From Acidimicrobiaceae bacterium (GTDB lineage: Bacteria; Actinomycetota; Acidimicrobiia; Acidimicrobiales; UBA10347): a stretch of DNA of 7,033 nucleotides. The notes beneath the pieces are model-generated. The model was not told the origin of the DNA and ran no database searches. It saw only the letters and a program-made list of their open reading frames with translations. The stretch is from the NCBI GenBank assembly GCA_003485885.1, contig DNHM01000394.1, forward strand, positions 930 through 7,962. The letters run 5' to 3'. How positions within the stretch are numbered: the stretch's first letter is position 1; each line of letters opens with the position of its first letter. The position numbers and the translations under genes are program-made. Below, piece by piece: positions 1 through 6,767 of the stretch.

Positions 1-1546
1 CGATGACGCCGAAGACGAAGCACCAGCCGACGATGAAGCGATGACCGACGAAGACGAACGTGCCGGCGGCACGCTCACCTTTGCATTCGTCAGCGCTCTC
101 CGTCACCTGAACGGCACCGTGCAGTCCGGTTATGCGACCGCGGTGCCCGGCACCCAGGTCAACGCCAGCCCGCTGCTGTTCGACGAGAACTATCAGCCAC
201 AGCCGTACCTCGCTGAGAGTTGGGACGTTTCCGACGATGGCTTGACCGTGACACTGAACTTACGTGACAACGCCTTGTTTCACGATGGTGTGCCCATCAC
301 GTCTGAAGACGTCGCGTTTAGCATTCTGACATCACAGGCCAATCACCCATTCAAGGCCATGTTCGCGCCGGTGGTCAGTGTTGACTCTTCGGATCCTTTG
401 GTCGCCGTTATCTCGCTGAGCGAGCCACACCCCGCGATCCTGATGGCTATGTCACCTGGACTGCTGCCGATCATCCCGAAACACATCTTCGATGATGGTC
501 AAGACATGAAGGAACATCCCCGCAATAGCGGCGATGACTTTATTGGTTCTGGACCGTTCCGGGTAGTCGAGTACGACCCGTCTGAAGTCATCCGGCTCGA
601 GAAGTTTGATGACTTCTTCCTCGAGGGCTATCCGTTGCTCGATGAAATCATCATCGATATCGTGCCTGATCCGAACACTGCCATCCTTGGGCTTGAGAAC
701 GGCGACTACGACATGATCACGTCGCCAAATGCGGCGGCAACCCAGCAGTTCGAAGAAGACGATCGATTCGTCGTCGAGGCCAAGGGCCACGAAGCGATTG
801 GTCAGATCGATTGGCTCTTCCTGAACACCCGTAGCGACGTATTGTCTACCGTTGAGGCTCGCCAGGCAATCTCGCTGGCCATTGACCAACAGGGCTGGCG
901 CGACATCGTGCAGCTCGGTCGTAGCTCGGCCAACGTCACCGGTATCCAGAACGCGAGCCCGTTCTACAATGCCGACGCAACCAACTATGACCGCCTCGCC
1001 CCCGACGAGGCCACAGCCTTGCTTGAGTCGGTTGGTTTGGGAGACGGTTTCGAGCTCGACATGCCCGCTACTGCTGCCATGTTGCCGACTGCTGAATTTA
1101 TCCAGCAGGACCTCTCCGCTATTGGTGTAACCGTGAACATCCGCCAGGTACCCGACTTCCCAACATGGGCAGCCGCGGTGGCTGGTGGTACCTATGACAT
1201 CACCTATACCCAGGTATGGAACTGGGGCGACCCAGTGATCGGTGTACATCGCAGTTATGACTGCGAAAACCGAATCGAACCTCCTGGTGTGATCTGGTCG
1301 AACAACGCTTGGTACTGCAATGAAGAGGTCGATGCGCTACTCGACACCGCAGCGGCGACCTTCGACAACGATGCCCGCCAAGCGGCGTACTTCGAAGCAT
1401 CGGAACTCATCAACCAGGATGCCCCGATCGTCTATCTCGGTAAGCCTGACTGGTACCAGATCCGCAAGCCACGAGTGCAGAACCCACCTACGGGTATCTG
1501 GGGCTTCATGAGCCCGTGGCACGAAGTCTGGCTCGATGGCGAGTAA
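1..1546 (+). CDS. Peptide-type ABC transporter substrate-binding lipoprotein (SBP_bac_5 family), 5' partial
   Basis: Extracytoplasmic solute-binding protein of the DppA/OppA/NikA class, which captures the substrate and delivers it to the permease pair encoded next. The frame is open to the left edge (first full codon at 2), so the true start, signal peptide and lipobox lie upstream; 514 residues are visible. The ATG at 41 sits inside an acidic linker and is almost certainly internal. Family hallmarks are clear: an AESW...FHDG...SEDVAFS block (about 212-322), GSGPFRV at 545-565, and EARQAISLAID at 854-886. The only two cysteines (codons 1262-1264 and 1316-1318) lie 17 residues apart near the C-terminus and could form a disulfide. 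The gene ends 6 bases before the first permease. The opening RHLNGTVQSG block and the GsiA-like ATPases suggest a peptide or peptide-derived substrate, but this is inference; opines, nickel chelates and other solutes are also handled by this family. Confidence 0.93.
   Translation, partial: DDAEDEAPADDEAMTDEDERAGGTLTFAFVSALRHLNGTVQSGYATAVPGTQVNASPLLFDENYQPQPYLAESWDVSDDGLTVTLNLRDNALFHDGVPITSEDVAFSILTSQANHPFKAMFAPVVSVDSSDPLVAVISLSEPHPAILMAMSPGLLPIIPKHIFDDGQDMKEHPRNSGDDFIGSGPFRVVEYDPSEVIRLEKFDDFFLEGYPLLDEIIIDIVPDPNTAILGLENGDYDMITSPNAAATQQFEEDDRFVVEAKGHEAIGQIDWLFLNTRSDVLSTVEARQAISLAIDQQGWRDIVQLGRSSANVTGIQNASPFYNADATNYDRLAPDEATALLESVGLGDGFELDMPATAAMLPTAEFIQQDLSAIGVTVNIRQVPDFPTWAAAVAGGTYDITYTQVWNWGDPVIGVHRSYDCENRIEPPGVIWSNNAWYCNEEVDALLDTAAATFDNDARQAAYFEASELINQDAPIVYLGKPDWYQIRKPRVQNPPTGIWGFMSPWHEVWLDGE
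2..70 (+). other. Acidic linker of the lipoprotein (mature N-terminus)
   Basis: Of the first 20 codons in frame from position 2, twelve are Asp or Glu, interspersed with Ala, Pro and Thr, and the stretch ends in RAGG just before the folded domain starts (GTLTFAF). This is a flexible tether of the type found between the lipid-anchored cysteine and the binding domain in many actinobacterial lipoproteins. The codon string is internally repetitive (GAAGACGAA occurs at 11-19 and 50-58), which makes length variation by slippage plausible. Confidence 0.7.
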
Positions 1547-1552
1547 CCAAAC

Positions 1553-2533
1553 GTGAGAGCGATAGTGGCCAGGATCGCCCAGGCTTTGGGTCTGATCCTG
1601 GCCGTCATCGTCCTCAATTTCACGCTTATCCACGTCGCTCCTGGTGACGCGGCCGATGTGATTGCCGGCGACCAGTCGGCGTCGAGTCCTGAAGAGCTGG
1701 CAGAGATCCGCGCTCGGTACGGACTTGATGATCCATTCGTTGTTCAGCTGGGTAACTATGTCGGCGACGTGGTGCAGGGAGACTTGGGCGAGTCGATCTG
1801 GGATGGACAATCGGTCACGTCACTGATCTTTGACCGTCTTGGCGCAACGGCCCTGCTGGCGTTCAGTGCACTTGCGTTTGCGTTCGTCGTCGGAGTGTCG
1901 ATCGGCACGATCGCGGCCCGAAAGCCCACGAGCCTATTGAGCCAGTTGATCACGGTGCTGGCGTTGGTCGGGTTTGCTATGCCTGCATTCTGGTCAGGGC
2001 TGCTCCTGCTGATATTCGTGGCAGTCAAGGTCGATTTCTTCCCGGTGTCGGGCAATCATGATTTGGGTTTCGAAGGGAATTGGTTCGAGTCGTTGCTTGA
2101 CCTTGGCCAGCATCTGATCTTGCCGGCGCTCACGTTGGGGTTTATCTTTTTGGCTCAATACAGCCGGTTGTCGCGGGCCTCGATGCTCGAGGTCCTCGAG
2201 TCGGACTATGTGCGTACAGCCCGAGCCAAGGGTCTCAGTGAACGGTCGGTCGTCTTTAAACATGGCCTACGCAATGGGCTCATCCCGGTGGTGACGATTC
2301 TGGGCTTGCAGTTCGGCACGGCACTCTCAGGGGCAATCCTGGTCGAGACAGTCTTCGCGTGGCCTGGCATCGGGCGGCTGGCGTTCGATGCTCTGTTGCG
2401 TCGAGATGCGCCGGTGCTGCTCGGCGTGTTGTTGTTGGCGTCGGTTGTGGTGATCGTCGCCAACCTGCTGACCGATCTCACGTACCGATTGATTGATCCG
2501 CGAATTCGGGTGACGGGTGGCGTCAATGCCTGA
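1553..2533 (+). CDS. ABC transporter permease, DppB/OppB/GsiC family
   Basis: First of two membrane subunits forming the translocation channel of the importer (BPD_transp_1 superfamily). It has 326 residues, normal for the family. An N-terminal hydrophobic segment (about residues 4-25) is followed by the conserved HVAPGDAAD region and the RYGLDDPF motif, typical of DppB-type N-termini. Further hydrophobic helices lie at about residues 98-122, 124-158, 180-205, 240-262 and 285-308. The EAA coupling loop that docks on the ATPase is at about 219-245 (YVRTARAKGL...HGLRNGLIPV). The WPGIGRLAFDA motif and the C-terminal DPRIR are also typical. The GTG start at 1553 lies 6 bases after the preceding stop; only a weak GGCGAG (1538-1543) could act as ribosome-binding site, so translational coupling is likely. 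A second in-frame GTG at 1565 is possible. The gene overlaps the next permease by 8 bases. Confidence 0.95.
   Translation: MRAIVARIAQALGLILAVIVLNFTLIHVAPGDAADVIAGDQSASSPEELAEIRARYGLDDPFVVQLGNYVGDVVQGDLGESIWDGQSVTSLIFDRLGATALLAFSALAFAFVVGVSIGTIAARKPTSLLSQLITVLALVGFAMPAFWSGLLLLIFVAVKVDFFPVSGNHDLGFEGNWFESLLDLGQHLILPALTLGFIFLAQYSRLSRASMLEVLESDYVRTARAKGLSERSVVFKHGLRNGLIPVVTILGLQFGTALSGAILVETVFAWPGIGRLAFDALLRRDAPVLLGVLLLASVVVIVANLLTDLTYRLIDPRIRVTGGVNA
2515..2520 (+). promoter_or_regulatory. Ribosome-binding site deciding the second permease start
   Basis: GGGTGG ends 5 bases before the ATG at 2526. An in-frame GTG at 2517 would lie within this purine stretch and has no comparable motif upstream, so the ATG at 2526 is preferred. 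Confidence 0.5.
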
Positions 2534-3428
2534 ATCTCTTCAGCCAGTCTCGCCCGACCTGCCTGCCGGAGTGAGTGGTATCGGTGCGGCTCCTGGCCGC
2601 GAGGCGTTGCGGATGTTCGTGCGCAACAAGGCCGCGATCTTCGGGGTATTTCTGCTTACCAGCATGTTGATACTGAGTTTCATCGTGCCGCTCTTCTTTG
2701 ACCGCGATCCGGGTGCCCGTGTTGGCGGACCCCACGTAAGTCCCGGTAGCGAAGGTGGAGGACTTATGGGCACCGACAATCTGGGGCGAGATATCTGGAC
2801 GATCGTGATCTACGGCGGAGCTGCGACGCTGAAGATCGCTGCCGGTGCTTCGGCGATGATCATCTTTGTCGGATTGTCGCTGGGAGCCCTTGCTGGGTAC
2901 TACGGCGGCTGGGTCGACAGCCTCCTCATGAGGATCACCGAATTCTTCCAAGTGCTTCCTGGGTTGTTGTTTGCGATCGTGGTGGTGGCATTGTTTGAGC
3001 CGTCCTATTGGACCATCACGTTTGCGATTGGATCGATTAGTTGGCCACAACTCATGCGACTCACCCGGGCCGAATTCTTACGTATCAAAAACCTCGAGTA
3101 CGTAAAGGCTGCCCGAGCCATTGGTGCCAGTGACCTGCGTATCATCACGCGGGTCATCTTGCCGAACGCACTGCCAACGTTGATTGTGTCAGCGACCCTG
3201 ATTATGGGCGCAGCGATTGTGATCGAAGCAGGCCTAGCCTTCCTTGGTCTTGGGGATCCGGGCAGCCTGAGTTGGGGGTTCGCTATCGGGCGCGCTCGTG
3301 AGTTCTTCACCACCAACTGGTGGGCGGTCACGTTCCCTGGCATGGCAATCTTCCTAACGGTTCTCGGCCTGTCGCTTGTTGGCGATGGTCTTCAAGATGC
3401 GTATAACCCCAAGCTGAGGGGACGCTGA
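2526..3428 (+). CDS. ABC transporter permease, DppC/OppC/GsiD family
   Basis: Second membrane subunit of the importer; 300 residues from the ATG at 2526. A cytoplasmic N-terminus (REALRMFVRNKAAIFG, about 25-40) leads into the first membrane helix (about 38-58). The periplasmic part carries the DppC signature MGTDNLGRDIW at 81-91. Four or five further helices follow, with the EAA coupling loop at about 192-218 (YVKAARAIGASDLRI...ILPNALPTL). The LAFLGLGDPG...SWG block and C-terminal DPKLRGR-like ending (here YNPKLRGR) are characteristic of the family. It overlaps the upstream permease gene by 8 bases and ends one base before the first ATPase start. The alternative GTG start at 2517 would add only three residues (Met-Ala-Ser). 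Confidence 0.95.
   Translation: MPESLQPVSPDLPAGVSGIGAAPGREALRMFVRNKAAIFGVFLLTSMLILSFIVPLFFDRDPGARVGGPHVSPGSEGGGLMGTDNLGRDIWTIVIYGGAATLKIAAGASAMIIFVGLSLGALAGYYGGWVDSLLMRITEFFQVLPGLLFAIVVVALFEPSYWTITFAIGSISWPQLMRLTRAEFLRIKNLEYVKAARAIGASDLRIITRVILPNALPTLIVSATLIMGAAIVIEAGLAFLGLGDPGSLSWGFAIGRAREFFTTNWWAVTFPGMAIFLTVLGLSLVGDGLQDAYNPKLRGR
3416..3422 (+). promoter_or_regulatory. Strong ribosome-binding site of the first ATPase gene
   Basis: GAGGGGA ends 7 bases before the ATG at 3430. It lies inside the last codons of the DppC-type permease and is the best Shine-Dalgarno match in the operon, so the first ATPase can be initiated independently as well as by coupling. Confidence 0.65.
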
Positions 3429-3429
3429 C

Positions 3430-4287
3430 ATGACAGAGACCAAACCACTACTTTCCGTTCGTGGCCTTACTGTGACGTTCGACGACTTTGTTGCCGTCGA
3501 CGGACTCTCCTTCGATCTTCACGAGGGCCAGACCCTGGCCATCGTTGGTGAGTCCGGGTCGGGAAAATCGGTGACCGCGCTGTCCATCATGCGGCTGGTC
3601 ACGCTGGGAACGCGGGCCAAAATCGCCGATGGTGAGTTGCTGTTTCGCACTCCTGACGGCTCGGTGATCGACTTGGTTACCCAACCCGAGGCGGTGCTAC
3701 GCGATATTCGCGGCAACGAGATCTCGATGATCTTTCAAGAGCCGCTCACCAGCCTGAACCCCGTGTACACGGTTGGTAACCAGGTAGCCGAGGCTGTCAT
3801 GTTGCATCAGGGCCTTCATCGCAAGGCGGCCAACGAGCGGGCGCTCGAAATGTTCGATCGGGTCCGGATCCCCGAAGCAGCCCGGCGGCTCAAGGAGTAT
3901 CCGCACCAGATGTCTGGTGGTATGCGCCAGCGGGTCATGATCGCGATGGCGTTGTCTTGTGATCCAACAGTGTTGATTGCCGACGAACCAACTACCGCAC
4001 TCGATGTGACCATCCAGGCCCAGATCTTGGGCCTGATGCGTCAACTACAAGACGAAACCGACGCTGCGGTCATGATCATCACCCACGACATGGGTGTCGT
4101 TGCCGAAGTCGCCGACGATGTCGTCGTGATGAATCGCTCAAAACTTGTCGAGTCGGGTTCGGTGTTCGATATTTTCGAAAGGCCGCAAGAGCCCTATACC
4201 CAAGCGTTGCTGGCGTCGGTGCCAAAGCTTGGATCCATGGCCGGCACGACCAAACCAGCCCGCTTCGACCTCGTCGACTTCCAGTGA
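3430..4287 (+). CDS. ABC transporter ATP-binding protein, DppD/OppD position; like the N-terminal half of GsiA
   Basis: One of the two cytoplasmic ATPases that power the importer; 285 residues. All nucleotide-binding motifs are intact: Walker A GESGSGKS (40-47), Q-loop FQEPLTSLNP (Gln103), signature MSGGMRQR (161-168), Walker B LIADEP with catalytic Glu186, D-loop TALD, and switch His219 (ITHDMGVV). The protein is shorter than typical DppD/OppD (about 320-330 residues). After the YTQALLASVP motif it ends in KLGSMAGTTKPARFDLVDF, without the cysteine-containing C-terminal extension. From memory of the family, this tail resembles the segment joining the two ATPase halves of E. coli GsiA. Its stop codon overlaps the next ATPase start by 4 bases (GTGA). 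It should form a heterodimer with the next gene product. Confidence 0.95.
   Translation: MTETKPLLSVRGLTVTFDDFVAVDGLSFDLHEGQTLAIVGESGSGKSVTALSIMRLVTLGTRAKIADGELLFRTPDGSVIDLVTQPEAVLRDIRGNEISMIFQEPLTSLNPVYTVGNQVAEAVMLHQGLHRKAANERALEMFDRVRIPEAARRLKEYPHQMSGGMRQRVMIAMALSCDPTVLIADEPTTALDVTIQAQILGLMRQLQDETDAAVMIITHDMGVVAEVADDVVVMNRSKLVESGSVFDIFERPQEPYTQALLASVPKLGSMAGTTKPARFDLVDFQ
4284..4287 (+). promoter_or_regulatory. GTGA stop/start overlap between the two ATPase genes
   Basis: The GTG start of the second ATPase and the TGA stop of the first share two bases. With no ribosome-binding motif in the preceding CT-rich stretch, the junction implies 1:1 coupled synthesis of the two ATPase subunits. Confidence 0.75.
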
Positions 4288-5189
4288 ACGACAGCCAACC
4301 TCTGGTCGAGGTCACCGATCTATCCAAAGAGTTTCCCGTTGGCGGCGGTTCCAAGGTGCACGCCGTTGAGCATGTATCGCTGGCTGTCGGCAGGGGCGAG
4401 ACACTCGCTGTTGTTGGCGAGAGTGGTTGTGGAAAATCCACACTTGCGCATCTCATTATTCGGCTCCTCGATCCGACCAGTGGCTCGATCAATCTCGATG
4501 GCCGAGACATCACCAACCTGGGGCCTCGAGCACTACGTCCCCATCGCACCAAGATGCAGATCATCTTTCAAGATCCGTTCGCCAGCCTGGATCCGCGGCG
4601 GACCGTCGGTCGGGCCGTTGCCGAACCACTCAAGGTGCATAGTGTCGGTGCAGCAACCGAGATCGACGAACAGGTGAAGGAACTCTTCCGGAAGGTTGGG
4701 CTCGAGCCGGAACACACCGACCAGTTTCCTCACCAGTTCTCGGGCGGGCAACGGCAACGCATCTGTATTGCGCGTGCGCTGGCGCTCGAGCCAAAGCTGG
4801 TCATTGCCGACGAGGCGGTATCGGCTCTTGACGTGTCGATCCAGGCGCAGGTCGTGAACCTGATGATGGATCTGCAAGATGAGATGAACCTGAGTTATCT
4901 GTTCATCAGCCACGACCTTGCGGTCGTCGAACGTATCAGCCACCGAGTTGCCGTGATGTATCTCGGACAGATCGTCGAACTTGGGTCGCGGGCCGACATC
5001 TTTGAAAACCCGAAGCACTCGTACACCAAACGATTGTTGTCTGCCGTGCCGATCGCCGATCCGCGTCTGCGTCAGCGCCGGCCACTGCTGACCGACGAGA
5101 TCCCGAGCCCTCGTTGGGGGCCGGGCGAAGCACCGGAACGGGTCCAGCTTGTCGAAGTTGCGCCCGGCCACTTCGCTGCTGTCGAATAA
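4284..5189 (+). CDS. ABC transporter ATP-binding protein, DppF/OppF position; like the C-terminal half of GsiA
   Basis: Second ATPase of the importer, 301 residues, starting with GTG at 4284 in a GTGA overlap with the preceding stop. No Shine-Dalgarno is visible, so translation probably depends on termination-reinitiation. Motifs: Walker A GESGCGKS (45-52), Q-loop FQDPFASLDPRR (Gln96), signature FSGGQRQR (152-159), Walker B VIADE with catalytic Glu177, switch His210 (FISHDLAVV). After Walker B it reads ADEAVSALD where most relatives have ADEPTSALD. That, the ERISHRVAVMYLGQIVE block and the ending VEVAPGHFAAV match what I recall of the GsiA C-terminal half rather than DppF. The cysteine-rich tail is absent; the only cysteines are in the Walker A loop and just after the signature. 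Both ATP sites of the heterodimer appear catalytically competent. The gene ends the transporter set, 44 bases before the GTPase gene. Confidence 0.95.
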   Translation: MNDSQPLVEVTDLSKEFPVGGGSKVHAVEHVSLAVGRGETLAVVGESGCGKSTLAHLIIRLLDPTSGSINLDGRDITNLGPRALRPHRTKMQIIFQDPFASLDPRRTVGRAVAEPLKVHSVGAATEIDEQVKELFRKVGLEPEHTDQFPHQFSGGQRQRICIARALALEPKLVIADEAVSALDVSIQAQVVNLMMDLQDEMNLSYLFISHDLAVVERISHRVAVMYLGQIVELGSRADIFENPKHSYTKRLLSAVPIADPRLRQRRPLLTDEIPSPRWGPGEAPERVQLVEVAPGHFAAVE

Positions 5190-5216
5190 CTTGGCGCGAA
5201 CGATCAAAGAAGAAAC

Positions 5217-5221
5217 AGGGG
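5217..5221 (+). promoter_or_regulatory. Possible ribosome-binding site of the COG0523 GTPase
   Basis: AGGGG lies 12 bases before the ATG at 5234, which is longer than ideal spacing. It is the only Shine-Dalgarno candidate in the 44-base gap 5190-5233. I see no convincing promoter boxes or terminator hairpin in that gap. Confidence 0.4.
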
Positions 5222-5233
5222 CAGACTGTTTGC

Positions 5234-6109
5234 ATGGCTGATATCTCAGTAACGGTGCTCGGCGGTTATCTGGGTGCTGGCAAAACGACGTTGCTCAATC
5301 ACATCCTGGCGAACGCCGACGCACGCATCGCGGTGTTGGTCAACGATTTCGGTGACATCAATATCGACGAAGCCCTGATTGATTCAACCGACGGCGACAC
5401 CATGGCGCTATCAAATGGGTGTATCTGCTGTTCGCTGGTCGATGGTTTTGCCACCGCCCTCGGAACGATACGTGAGCTTGACCCTGCGCCCGAGCGTCTC
5501 GTCATCGAGGCATCCGGGGTTGCCGATCCAGCGGCCATCGCTGCATGGGGCCACAGTCCTGGATTCCGACTCGATGCCACGATCGTTGTCGTCGACGCAG
5601 AGACCATTCGCACGAAATCTCGTGACAAATATGTGGGCGACACGATTGTTGCTCAGCTGGCATCGGGTGACATCGTGATCTTGAACAAGACCGATTTGGT
5701 CGATGCCGGTCATCTGGCCGCCACCGAGGAGTGGCTGTGCAACACGTGCCCCGATGCCGTGGTCATCCAAGCGCAGGACGCGGCGGTGGATCCCATGTTG
5801 CTTTTGGGCGTCACCGATCAGCCTGGCACGCGGACGCCGGCCCATATCCATGCCCATGAGATCTTCACCACTTGGGACTGGGCCCACGATGGCGGGCCGG
5901 TCGACCGACCGCTGATCGAGGTAATGATGGCAGATCTCGGTGATCATGTTGTGCGCGCCAAGGGAATCGTGTGGCTCGATGAAGAGCCCGATCATCAGAT
6001 GATTCTTCAACGTGTCGGCAAGCGGTGGACGTTGCGTCGCGGCAACCCATGGGTCGATGGAGTCGACCGGGGAAGTCAGCTGGTCTTCATTGGTGTCAGC
6101 GACACATGA
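5234..6109 (+). CDS. CobW/COG0523 family (G3E) GTPase, putative metallochaperone
   Basis: Cytoplasmic SIMIBI-class GTPase of the family that includes CobW, YeiR, YjiA and ZNG1-type zinc chaperones; members use GTP to deliver Zn, Co or other metals to client proteins. It has 291 residues from the ATG at 5234. Motifs: Walker A GYLGAGKT (11-18), NDFGDINID (37-45), metal-binding CICC (Cys63, 65, 66), Walker B/switch region EASGVADP (92-99), and NKTD base-recognition motif (151-154). The C-terminal CobW_C domain runs from about 204 to the end, with VRAKGIVWL and GSQLVFIG. A short HIHAH cluster (204, 206, 208) at the domain junction may add metal ligands; there is no long His-rich tract. An open frame extends upstream to 5114, but that would overlap the ATPase gene and add an unlike, Arg/Cys-rich sequence. 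The stop overlaps the next gene's ATG (ATGA). The metal and client are not identifiable; nearby metal-transporter homology is only suggestive. Confidence 0.93.
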   Translation: MADISVTVLGGYLGAGKTTLLNHILANADARIAVLVNDFGDINIDEALIDSTDGDTMALSNGCICCSLVDGFATALGTIRELDPAPERLVIEASGVADPAAIAAWGHSPGFRLDATIVVVDAETIRTKSRDKYVGDTIVAQLASGDIVILNKTDLVDAGHLAATEEWLCNTCPDAVVIQAQDAAVDPMLLLGVTDQPGTRTPAHIHAHEIFTTWDWAHDGGPVDRPLIEVMMADLGDHVVRAKGIVWLDEEPDHQMILQRVGKRWTLRRGNPWVDGVDRGSQLVFIGVSDT

Positions 6110-6756
6110 AGAGTGGCGGAGCGGTCTTGTTCGCGCTACTCGTAGCGCTTGCTGCGGTGAGCTGCTCATCGGCATCTGACCAAACCTCATCGACAGAGCC
6201 AGCCCAGACAGAGCCAGCCCAGACAGAGACGCCGATTACTTCCTCGGTAGCGTTCTGCAATCCAGCCAATGCATTTGTAACTGACAGCGCAGTGCGGTTC
6301 ATCACCACACCAGATGCTGAGGTGTTTACCGATATCGATATTCAGCTCGAGCAAATTGCCGAACAGGCGCCAGCTGTGATTACCAATGATATTGCCGCCT
6401 TGCGCACGGGGTTTGCCGCGATTGGGCAGGCCTACGCATCGACGGGATATGAGCCGACGGCATCCTTCGTGCTCCCAACCGGGGTACAACAGGCCAATCT
6501 TGAATCCAGCCGCAATCTCGAGGACTACTTGCTCCGGGTATGTGAGCTCACTCGGGTGCGCACCGAACAGATCGAGCAGATCAGCGAGGCGTTTGGCATC
6601 GACGACGCGACAACCGCTGAGTGCCTGCATGCCCAGATGGGCGATATCGCAAACATCGACCCAAGTGACCTATCACCACAGCTCATGACCACCGAGGTTT
6701 GCGGCACCAGCATTCTTGGATTGTTGTCGGGAGCAGGAGCCGCCTCGAACTCCTGA
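6106..6756 (+). CDS. Small secreted lipoprotein of unknown function with four extracytoplasmic cysteines
   Basis: I do not recognise a family. The 216-residue product starts at the ATG at 6106, overlapping the GTPase stop by 4 bases. The N-terminus is a lipoprotein signal: positive charge at Lys2, hydrophobic core about 6-18 (AVLFALLVALAAV), and lipobox AVSC with Cys20 as the lipid-anchored residue. Residues 21-47 form a Ser/Thr/Glu/Pro-rich linker containing a tandem repeat. The globular part (about 48-216) looks mainly helical, with amphipathic stretches at about 76-110 and 130-160. Four cysteines (51, 146, 173, 199) could make two disulfides. It would sit on the outer face of the membrane. 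There is no ribosome-binding site of note, so translation is probably coupled to the GTPase. An upstream in-frame ATG at 6025 is rejected because it lacks a signal peptide at the N-terminus and lies inside the GTPase gene. Confidence 0.82.
   Translation: MKSGGAVLFALLVALAAVSCSSASDQTSSTEPAQTEPAQTETPITSSVAFCNPANAFVTDSAVRFITTPDAEVFTDIDIQLEQIAEQAPAVITNDIAALRTGFAAIGQAYASTGYEPTASFVLPTGVQQANLESSRNLEDYLLRVCELTRVRTEQIEQISEAFGIDDATTAECLHAQMGDIANIDPSDLSPQLMTTEVCGTSILGLLSGAGAASNS
6193..6228 (+). repeat. 15-base tandem repeat in the lipoprotein linker
   Basis: The unit ACAGAGCCAGCCCAG occurs twice exactly (6193-6207, 6208-6222), followed by a 6-base partial copy (6223-6228). It is in frame and encodes EPAQT twice within the flexible linker behind the lipid anchor. 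Being a multiple of three, copy-number change would lengthen or shorten the tether without breaking the frame. Confidence 0.9.
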
Positions 6757-6767
6757 CGATTCTAGGT

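Noticed and set aside
41..43. ATG as start of the substrate-binding protein
   Set aside because: The frame is open to the left edge and the acidic linker continues upstream of it. Starting here would leave an exported protein without a signal peptide.
452..1249. 265-codon open frame on the - strand
   Set aside because: It lies entirely antisense to the well-conserved substrate-binding protein and its translation shows no domain-like pattern. Long antisense frames are expected in GC-rich coding DNA. The same applies to 4533-5207 and 5411-6190 on the - strand.
2186..2200. Near-perfect 15-base palindrome made of two CTCGAG copies
   Set aside because: It encodes a plain Leu-Glu-Val-Leu-Glu stretch in a conserved part of the permease, so codon preference explains it better than an operator.
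2517..2519. GTG start for the DppC-type permease
   Set aside because: The ATG at 2526 has GGGTGG at good spacing, while the GTG lies inside that motif. The difference is only three residues.
5114..5233. Upstream extension of the GTPase reading frame
   Set aside because: It overlaps the end of the second ATPase, and its Arg/Cys-rich translation is unlike any COG0523 N-terminus. The family consensus begins a few residues before the Walker A loop, matching the ATG at 5234.
6025..6105. Upstream extension of the lipoprotein frame
   Set aside because: It would bury the signal peptide 27 residues inside the protein. The ATG at 6106 gives a canonical short lipoprotein leader and an ATGA overlap.
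6734..6755. CAGGAG/CTCCTG inverted repeat as terminator
   Set aside because: The stem is only 6 bp with a 10-base loop, lies mostly within the coding sequence and is not followed by a T-run on either strand.
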